A stretch of DNA of 64,000 bases from Myrica gale (taxonomy: Eukaryota > Streptophyta > Magnoliopsida > Fagales > Myricaceae): positions 16,646,501-16,710,500 of the forward strand of contig OZ005600.1 of the NCBI GenBank assembly GCA_963930655.1, read 5' to 3'. The first letter of the stretch is position 1. Each line of letters begins with the position of its first letter. The position numbers and the translations under genes were made by a program. The notes beneath the pieces are model-generated. The model saw only the letters and a program-made list of their open reading frames with translations. It did no database searches and was not told the origin of the DNA. Below, one piece after another: positions 57,521-64,000 of the stretch.

Positions 57521-58779
57521 TAGTTCTTTATTAAGCTATCCTATAAGCCTACCAACTTATCACTTAATTCTCCTAATAATGCTTAAGACTACCTAATGGA
57601 GATTAAGGTTACCTAACAAGGACATAAAATAATTTACATGTACAACATAGAATTTCACAACTATAGATTATTATGTAATGAATTTTACTTAGAAAATTTT
57701 GGCAATAATAAGAAATAAAATACTCTCCAAATATTCTTGGTATTTGATTTCATAAATCATGGTAGCATAATAATAAGCCAATGGAAAATTTTTAATTCAT
57801 AAAAGAAACCTACCTTGAGAAATTCGACCATGACAATTTTAACATAATTTCACATCATAATGAAAATACTTAAGGAAACTTATAGTTCAAAATATCATAA
57901 TCAACTTAACATCTTACATTGGCCAAACAACGGCCCCTTGAATTTAAATCCAAAACAAATACATAGAGCAAATAACAAAAATGAAATATGGGGTCTCACA
58001 CATATCACTCATGATATGCAACACCTTAACAATACTTGAATATCAAATATTCCTTTCCAATGTACAAGTTAAGTATGCATATCTCATATCAACGCACATA
58101 CATCTCATTTATGATATACAACATCTTAACTCGGTTTCATCATCAAAATATTATAAAAAATTTCTCAAAGAAAAGTGTTGTGAAAAGAAAAACAACACTT
58201 TGATTTCACCGTTAAAACCAGCTTAATCACCACGTAGAAAATACTAATTTGACATAAAAGTATTAAAATCAGAAGGAATATTCTAAAGAAATATGTTCAA
58301 AACAATTTTTGGGAATTTTTTTGAAAAGAAACGGTTCAAAGTTGAAAAATAACATGAAAACGAATCGAAATTTGAAAATGATACTTTTTCGAAAAGACGA
58401 GCTTCTTCTTCATCAAGTACACGAAGAACAACAAGAATATGAAGAACGTAAACAACATCAATAGATGCTAGAATAAGAAATACAAGAGATTCACAAAATC
58501 ATCTTGAAAACTTTTGAATTGAAATCAAAGATAACAAACTAAACTTTACCTCTAGTATAGCCGAACTCCTCTTATGATCTTCTAAGCTTTGATTCTTCCT
58601 TCTCTATTCGAATTCACTCTTGCTTCTCCTAGTCTTTCCTCTTCTTTACTACCCGACTTTTCTCTTCTCTATGAAAGCTCTACGATTTCACTCAAATTGG
58701 TGAGATTTTCAAATGGCCAACCCCCTATTTATAGGCTTCCAAGACTTAGTTCCCATGTTTCGTCAATTGTCCAAATGAT

Positions 58780-58980
58780 TATCCTTTCATCCTTATCCAT
58801 AAGTCATCTTTATCAACAATTTCATCTCTATCCAGAATTCATCTCTATCCATAACTTATTTTTATCCATAATTCATCTCTATCCATAACTTATCACTATC
58901 CACAATTTTATCTCTATCCATAATTCATCTCTATCCATAACCCATCTCTATCCGTAATTCATCTCTATCCATAACTCCAG
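58780..58980 (+). repeat. Tandem 'tctctatccataa' repeats
   Basis: A short motif 'atctctatccataattc' recurs about ten times with changes between 58795 and 58975, inside the split gypsy LTR. Confidence 0.85.
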
Positions 58981-59363
58981 AAATCGACCAACAAGCTTCC
59001 GAAAAATATAAAGTCTCAAAAATTGAACCATAAACTCATGGATGAGCTCCTGATATACTAGTAGAATAAAATCATGTGGTTCGGTTTTCAATGAAAACCC
59101 GTCCTACTAGCTTAAAAAATTTAATTGATCCAATACGTACTCCTCAACATCCTGAATAAAAACTCAATTACTTGCGAACTCCAAATCTCACTTAATCAGG
59201 TCCTAATCAAGGTTTAAACACTAATACCTCAAGTACTAATTAATATCCAAATCGGCACTAAATCAATATACTTATTCACTAATTACCCACTAACGCACTA
59301 CTAAACACAAACTTGATTTCACAAAAAAATATGATATGCTAAACAAAAGCTCAGGGTATGAAA

Positions 59364-59437
59364 TACTCCCTCACTTAGAAACAATTACGTCCTCGGAATT
59401 TAAACATAACACAAGAAACATACCAGTCGGTCAAACA
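59364..59437 (-). pseudogene. Gypsy pol 3' end remnant
   Basis: The minus strand reads 'aaattccgaggacgtaatt' then 'gtttctaagtgagggag'. This is the usual 'KFRGRNxF' pol end plus polypurine tract of plant gypsy elements. Only about 70 bp are left before the solo LTR at 59438. Confidence 0.6.
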
Positions 59438-60509
59438 TGTAATACCCATCCCGAAAAATGTGTTAAGTGAGTAATTTGAATTTTAAATGAAGAGATAATG
59501 GCTTAATCCTATTTTTTATTTTTGGATAGAGTTGAATTGTATTTTCGAATTTAAAGGTGCTGAGATGGAGATGTAATCTATATTTGAATTTAAAGGTTTG
59601 AATAGAGATTTAATCTTAGGTTTGAATTTAAAGGTTAAGATATAGATAAAAATTATTATTTTGTTTGAATTTGAAAGACAATGATAAAGATCTTATATTT
59701 GAATTTTAAAGTGATGGATAGAGATATGTTTGAATTTTAAAAAGTTGAAGGGATTAAGGTTAATAAATGGTCGCAGAGAATGCATATTGGAGACCAAAAT
59801 ATGGGTTGAGGTGGTGCTATTAGGTTCCGAGAGATTGTTCGGCAATTATTGGAGAAGCTCTAAGGATTGGTTAAGCATTTGAGGCAAGTGGTTCTTCAAT
59901 GGGATTTTTAAACGTGCACCGTATTTTATATGGTTTTGATGTATTATTTAGGGAACTGAACAAATTTTGGGTAAAAAGAGATTGTTGAGATTTTATGAAT
60001 CTCAATTGAAATATTTATAACTTGTTTTGCTGAGCATACTGTGAAAATTGTCCTTGCGCTAGTGATATATCATTGTGGTCTGTGTGGCCAATTTGGTACC
60101 CGTCGTGGTATGTTGTGGTCTGTGTGGCCAAATTGATACCCCTTGTGGTTTTTGGAGGTCTTTGTGACCTGGTATTTAGAGGTCTGTGTGACCATTGGTT
60201 ATTTCCTTATATTGCGCGATCTTGGATATTTTTGTTATAAACTTATATTTTGGATTTTGTATGGCTCACCGGTGTTTTATTTTGGATTTTCGGTTATTGT
60301 GATAAAATTGTCTTTTCCCATCCCCCATTGACTTGCTACTTACTGAGCTAGTCGTAGCTCACCACTTATTCTCATATTTTTCAGAGAGTTGGCAGAATTA
60401 GAGAAGTTCGAGGAGTTTCAGATATATTTGTGTTTCGAAGGCATGTTTTGCAAGAATACTTTTGGAGGATAATTTTGGGAAGTATTGTGCTTAGGCATGT
60501 TTCTGCTCA
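59438..60509 (+). mobile_element. Solo LTR of a Ty3/gypsy element
   Basis: Exact 5-bp target duplication aaaca (59433-59437 and 60510-60514). Begins TGTAATACCCATCCCG and ends GCATGTTTCTGCTCA. Near its 3' end are 'cttactgagctagtcgtagc' and 'tttttcag', the standard plant gypsy LTR signature. 1072 bp with no internal sequence. It carries several 'tggtctgtgtggcca'-type direct repeats (60075-60195). Confidence 0.93.
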
Positions 60510-60599
60510 AAACAAGAATTTTGCTTAATTTCTTTTTCCAGCTTTTTCTTGGAAACCAAACAAGGCAATTATCTTTGGTCATTGGTTAAACAAGAGGAA

Positions 60600-60763
60600 G
60601 AGACGAGGTGGCAGAGTCTGTCGTTAAGAAGATGGAGAGAGGAATGATGGAAGGATGTTTTTGTAAAAATGAGAATACTGAAGGATCAAAATTTTAAAGT
60701 TTGAAAGTGGGAGACTAAAATGAAAATGTGTCTAAAACTCAAAGACTAAAATGCCAATCTCCC
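60600..60763 (-). repeat. MULE right terminal inverted repeat
   Basis: Partner of 44881-45060; see the MULE entry. Confidence 0.7.
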
Positions 60764-61856
60764 AAATATATAAAATCCATTGGTTATAAATGGATACTCA
60801 AGAAAGAGTTTAAATTGGATGGAAATCTAGACAAATTTAAAGCGAGATTAGTGGTAAATGAAATTACTAAACAACTTGGTATAGATCATTTTGTTGACAT
60901 ATATATACACCCATGGCAAAATTCACTTCTATAAGGATAATTATGGCAATAGTCAGAAAATGAAATTTTTGGATTGAATCAGTCAGATGTAAGAACAACA
61001 TTCTTAAATGGAGAATTAAAAGAAGACATTTACATATTGCAACAGGAAGAATTCTTGCTGCAAGGGTACATGAAAAGATCGTTGTACAACCTTAAACGAT
61101 CTTCATCGACAGGGATACTTTAGGATCTATCAAGCTATATTGGAGATCGGACATGAAACGAGTCAATTGGATCATTGTATTTATATTTGGAGGTGCCACG
61201 ATAAATTAACTATAACCTTAAACGATCTTCATGACCGACCGGGATACTTTAGGAACCATCAAGCTGTATTAGAGATTGGACATGAAACGAGTCAATTGGA
61301 TCAATGTATTTACATTTGGAGGTGCATTTATATTTTCTTTATATGTAGATGATATATTGTTAGCATCTTAATTTGAAATAAAAGACATGAGTGAAGCCAC
61401 CTATATGTTCTTAGTATAAGAATAATTCGAAATAGTGATTTGAAATTATTGTATTTAGATTAAGAAATTTATTTGAACAAGATACTCAAAAGATTTAATA
61501 TGAAAAATTGCAAACTTGTTGCAACCCTTATAGCTAAAGACTCAAATTTAAATAAAAAGTGAGAATGAAATAGAAGAAAAGAAAACTGTTCCCTATTCGA
61601 GTCGTGGAGGGTCTCATGTAGGCAATGACAAGCACAAGACCTGCTATTTGCCATGTAGATATCAATCTAATCCAAGACGAAAACCTTAACGTGCAGTAAA
61701 TAGAATATTAAGATATTTACAAGGGTAAAAAAACATGATTATGTTTTGGTTTTAGTTATTTTGAAATAAGTAACTATAGTGATGCAGATATTGCAGACCG
61801 ATAATCTTCATTAGGTTATAGATTCTTTTTCTGATGGAACATTTGTTTCTTCTTAA
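60764..61856 (+). pseudogene. Copia reverse transcriptase/RNase H relic
   Basis: The plus-strand frames show SIGYKWILKKEFKLDGNLDK and FKARLVV (the copia 'GCKWVFKxKxxxDGxxxxyKARLVAKG' motif). Further on are a 'TTFLNGELKEDIY'-like piece, SLYVDDILLAS with the two catalytic aspartates, and later 'YSRVGSLMYAMTSTRPAIC' and 'YSDADIADR' of RNase H in broken frames. Many stops are present. An internal tandem duplication is at 61091-61326. The relic is cut by a MITE at 61857. Confidence 0.82.
61091..61326 (+). repeat. Tandem duplication in copia RT relic, 126-bp period
   Basis: 'cttaaacgatcttcatcgac' (61091) and 'cttaaacgatcttcatgacc' (61217) begin two copies. Both contain 'gggatactttagga', 'gacatgaaacgagtcaattg' and 'tttggaggtgc'. 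About 10 differences are present. Confidence 0.88.
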
Positions 61857-62043
61857 GGGGACGTTCGTTTAACAAAAAATTCTCAGAATTTTTTGAATTC
61901 TCACAATACAAAAAATCCTACAACCAAGCATCATTTTTAACCTCACATGAAAATAACTACAACACGCATACCAATAAAGTTAACATCACATAAAAATTCT
62001 CAAAACACAAAAAATCATCACAAAACTCCTAACCGAACAACCT
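61857..62043 (+). mobile_element. hAT-like MITE, shorter copy
   Basis: Starts GGGGACGTTCGTTTAAC and ends 'ctaaccgaacaacc', an imperfect inverted repeat, with A-rich non-coding interior like the other MITE copies. Flanking 'tcttaag' and 'tctaag' may be the target copy. It lies in a copia relic. Confidence 0.6.
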
Positions 62044-62343
62044 CTAAGTTCCCTGTAAACTTAAAATGGAATATGGACTAAGCTGGCACTCGAAATTCTA
62101 GGAGAAAAAATCTTAGGCACAAAGTTATGAAAAGTTCTGGATGAAATCTCTATTTGGTTGTTCATATTTTATAAACATACGAAAGTGGGGAAAATACTTT
62201 TCTATAAATGAGATTACAACAAAACAAACGCAGCCTTATTCTGTAGATATTGGAAAGAAATAGGCTTAATTTCCAAACGTAATTTTCATTGACGTTACAA
62301 TAGGGTTGACAAACAAGAATAAAGAACACCATATATAAGCTGG
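62044..62343. other. Spacer, no gene seen
   Basis: AT-rich sequence with no recognisable feature between the MITE and the direct repeats. Confidence 0.4.
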
Positions 62344-62800
62344 TCCTTCCCAAATTAGGTTCAGAGTTGGGTAGCCTTTAAAAACCACACTTTTGGGCCA
62401 GATCTTTCAATAAGTGCAAGAATAAGGAATACCATAATACAAGTTGGTCCTTCCCAAATTAGGTTTTTTTTTGGTGACGAGGGAAATCTGGACACCCAAC
62501 CACGTGCTCCGAGCTCGGATGAACCTAGCTCAATATACGCACGAGGTGGGTTTAACGCCACGGAAAACCCTGGGCTGTGTAGCCCTCCCAAACCACACAT
62601 GCCAGTTAAGTCCAGCTTTGCTGAGGGAGTAGCCCCAAGGAGTTGTTTGCACCTGAGAGGATTCGAACTTGGGACCTCAGGGAGAGCAAACCCCTAGGCC
62701 CCAAGCCTTCACCACTCAGGCCAACCCTTTAAGGTTCCCAAATTGGGTTTTAACTTGGCCATAAAACCACACTTTTGGGCTGGATCTTTAACACAAAACG
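62344..62800 (+). repeat. Direct repeats around 'ggtccttcccaaattaggtt'
   Basis: The segment 'cttcccaaattaggtt...aaaccacacttttgggcc' at 62346-62400 recurs at 62449-62465 and 62735-62790. The second copy is split by the SINE. Confidence 0.8.
62466..62734 (-). mobile_element. tRNA-derived SINE
   Basis: On the minus strand it begins GGGTTGGCCTGAGTGG (pol III A box TGGCCTGAGTGG). It has a B box GTTCGAATCCTC about 40 bases on, and ends in a short poly(A) (the T run at 62464-62472 on the plus strand). The flanks 'ttcccaaattaggtt' (62451-62465) and 'ttcccaaattgggtt' (62735-62749) are a 15-bp target copy with one change. About 269 bp. Transcription would be by RNA polymerase III from the internal boxes. 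Confidence 0.88.
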
Positions 62801-62884
62801 GCTCACATCACAGCCCACCTACTATTCCATCTCTATCAACTGCAAACCTACCGGCGTGTGCAATAACCCGCCGTCACTCACCTA

Positions 62885-63063
62885 GGTTATGTTTGTGTTG
62901 TAAAATTTTTGTTATTGGGTTTAGTGTTGGTATTGGGTTTAGTGAAAAAGTGAAGAGAGAGATAATTTTTTATATTTTTTTATGGGAGAGAGAGAGATTA
63001 TATTGTAGTATTTTATTGGGAGTTGGTGAAATATTTTGTGAAATATTTGGTGTAAACGCACCC
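62885..63063 (+). mobile_element. hAT-like MITE, short copy
   Basis: 'ggttatgtttgtgttg' to 'ggtgtaaacgcaccc', about 179 bp with imperfect inverted ends like those of the other copies ('gttcgt' replaced by 'gtttgt'). GA-rich interior. The target copy is uncertain (cctag near both ends). Confidence 0.55.
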
Positions 63064-63136
63064 CTAGATACCCTCTGTCCCACCTCTAGCAATTACTCGT
63101 CACGCGCCATTCCCTCGGCTGGGAAACATATTCAAA

Positions 63137-63437
63137 GGTTTTGTTCGTGTTGAGTAAAAATATAGGATTTTAGAGAAGTTGTGAATTTATATGTTTAATA
63201 GTATTTTATTGGTGTTTGTGTAAAGTGAAGAAAGAAATGATTTGATGTAATTGTTTAATAAAAAAATATTAGAGTTATGTAAAAAAGTATAGAGAGAGAA
63301 AATTTATGTTGAGTAAAAAATTAAAAAATTGTTGGAGATTGTGTAAAATGTATAGGTATTTGTGTTTGAATTATAAATATGTTGGGTGGTAGATTTGTGA
63401 ATATACTTAGAATCCTAAAAAAATATGAAAACGAACC
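63137..63437 (+). mobile_element. hAT-like MITE, copy 2
   Basis: Flanked by 8-bp tattcaaa (63129-63136) and tatccaaa (63438-63445), a target copy with one change and of hAT size. Ends GGTTTTGTTCGTG and AAAACGAACC. The whole 301 bp aligns with the reverse complement of 21471-21777 at roughly 90% by eye. Confidence 0.85.
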
Positions 63438-63445
63438 TATCCAAA

Positions 63446-64000
63446 GTTTCACGAACAAACAAAAAACACCCGCCACAGCTCCACGCCATCCGCTCAACTA
63501 GCGTTTTGCACAAGCTCCGATCCATTCGCCCGTGGTTATAACTCGGAGAATCATCGCGTGAGTCCACGGTCGCCCTTTCCGCTATGATATCCTTCCCGGG
63601 CACGATTCTCTGGCCTTTCATTTCGCCACGAGTCCTCTGCCGCCGTACACCTGTAAGATAAGCATAGAGAGAGAAAGAGGGAGAAAAATTTTAGAGAGAG
63701 AAACTGCTTTGTTTTTTTCCTAGAGAGAGAAAGTAAAAGGACGAGATCTGATCGAAATTTCTCAAAGACACCGAAGCTGGAAACCCTACTCTTCCTGTAA
63801 GCCCTAACTCCCGCTCTCGCTCTCTCTCTCGCTCTTCTCGCCCTCTTCCTGGGTACGTATATTTCTTCGTATATGTCTGTGCGTCTGTGGGGACTAAGAT
63901 TTGGTGACTTTTGGGAAAAGCCCTAATTAAATTTGTTTCATATTTGTGCGGTGCGAAAGAAAGAGAGGGTTGATTTTTTTTTCTTGTTTTCTTTGGGTTG
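63446..64000 (+). promoter_or_regulatory. Possible 5' leader and first intron of a host gene
   Basis: After the last MITE the composition changes: GC content rises (63470-63650). Then come GA-rich 'agagagagaaag' tracts (63665-63735), 'ccctaa' motifs, a CT-rich stretch (63810-63850) and a good splice donor 'ctggg/gtacgtat' at about 63855. T-rich sequence follows, as in an intron. This is the look of a plant 5' UTR with leader intron, with the start codon beyond the window. The open minus-strand stretch 63621-63415 is not recognised. Confidence 0.4.

Larger units (their letters stand above)
51126..58000 (-). mobile_element. Element C: same family as A and B, inverted
   Basis: On the plus strand it begins TGTCACGCCCCGAATACA and ends ATATGGGGTCTCACA, with exact target copies catat (51121-51125 and 58001-58005). 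Element B is inserted at 51195, so its own length is 3502 bp. It resembles B in reverse complement through most of its length (for example the 'tttccagcagctgccct' block, here near 56945-56962, and the 27-bp minisatellite at 57410-57520). No ORF of a known family. Confidence 0.9.
50298..59363 (-). mobile_element. Gypsy LTR (minus), split by elements C and B
   Basis: Parts 50298-51120 and 58006 to about 59363. Without element C and its target copy the LTR is about 2.19 kb. On the minus strand it ends CCAGGCTATTACA before the primer site. The other border is set by the purine tract 'aagtgagggagta' and the end of pol ('aaattccgaggacgtaatt', 59364-59400); the expected TG start is mutated. It lies between a pol 3' end and a gag start. 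A partial direct repeat ('gttaagtatgcat', 'caacgc-catacat') surrounds the C insertion (51089-51120 and 58066-58095). The left part has 'aatgactcagtaaagct' near 50745, again a gypsy LTR feature in reverse. Confidence 0.75.
44881..60763 (+). mobile_element. MULE (Mutator-like) transposon, hollowed out by insertions
   Basis: The left terminus (44881) begins GGAAATTGTTATTTTAGTCC. The reverse complement of the right end (60763 down) begins GGGAGATTGGCATTTTAGTC. Over about 110 bp the two align well ('gacactttttcaatttagtc' against 'gacacattttcattttagtc', then 'aaaattctggtccttgatt' against 'aaaattttgatccttcag'). Flanks aatatttaa (44872) and aatatataa (60765) resemble a 9-bp target copy with one difference, though the exact register is uncertain. 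Inside are MULE coding remnants (47190-47357, 48617-49330) and at least six later insertions. Without them only about 4 kb of MULE sequence is left. Confidence 0.7.

Noticed and set aside
62466..62734. Functional tRNA gene from the A/B boxes
   Set aside because: No cloverleaf or acceptor stem can be formed. Length, poly(A) end and target copy identify a SINE.
63415..63621. 68-codon minus-strand frame as a host protein
   Set aside because: Partly inside the MITE, with no recognisable domain. The plus-strand leader reading fits the composition better.

Overview
This window is plant nuclear DNA made almost entirely of nested, decayed transposable elements. The evidence is LTR retrotransposons with the plant methionine-tRNA primer site (TGGTATCAGAG), plant L1-type LINE, CACTA, hAT and MULE domains, a tRNA-derived SINE and captured fragments of plant kinase and FYVE-type genes. 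A eudicot is likely, but no genus can be named. No intact protein-coding host gene is visible. A CT/GA-rich stretch at the right edge may be the 5' leader of one.

Layout. (1) 1-1121 is the right end of a Ty1/copia LTR, inserted into a minus-strand copia relic (1122-2221) whose gag is joined to RT/RNase H. (2) About 2880-10121 is a CACTA element with a pseudogene for a 'putative plant transposon protein', a truncated TNP2-like ORF fused to a coiled coil, and arrays of the palindrome GATCGATC. (3) 10122-10673 and 19639-24235 are one older tract. It was split by a minus-strand LINE (10688-19624, 14-bp target duplication), which was itself hit by a solo LTR (11717-14012) and a hAT element (17863-18880). 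The tract carries FYVE-protein and NEK-kinase fragments and a second TNP2-type relic. (4) 24236 to about 43850 is a copia element with an extra ORF after pol. It is interrupted by a chromodomain gypsy element (27734-35096, itself interrupted near 29587) and by a 4.6-kb solo-LTR-like element (37780-42417). (5) 44881-60763 is bounded by matching MULE terminal repeats. Inside are MULE coding remnants, two copia LTRs (one with a perfect TSD on the minus strand), and a minus-strand gypsy gag-LTR that contains element C, which contains element B. A further solo LTR lies at 59438-60509. (6) 60764-63445 is a copia RT relic, three MITEs and a SINE. (7) 63446-64000 is the possible gene leader.

The elements do not work together; they form a stratigraphy. 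The interruptions give relative ages: MULE, then gypsy LTR, then element C, then element B. The most notable signals are TCGA-centred palindromes in several unrelated families, an inverted piece of pol inside a copia LTR (possible small-RNA source), one plant-transposon domain shared by a CACTA and a copia element, and three elements with inverted-repeat-like ends, two of which have the same CATAT target duplication. All boundaries were read by eye; those given with exact TSDs are firm, the others approximate.
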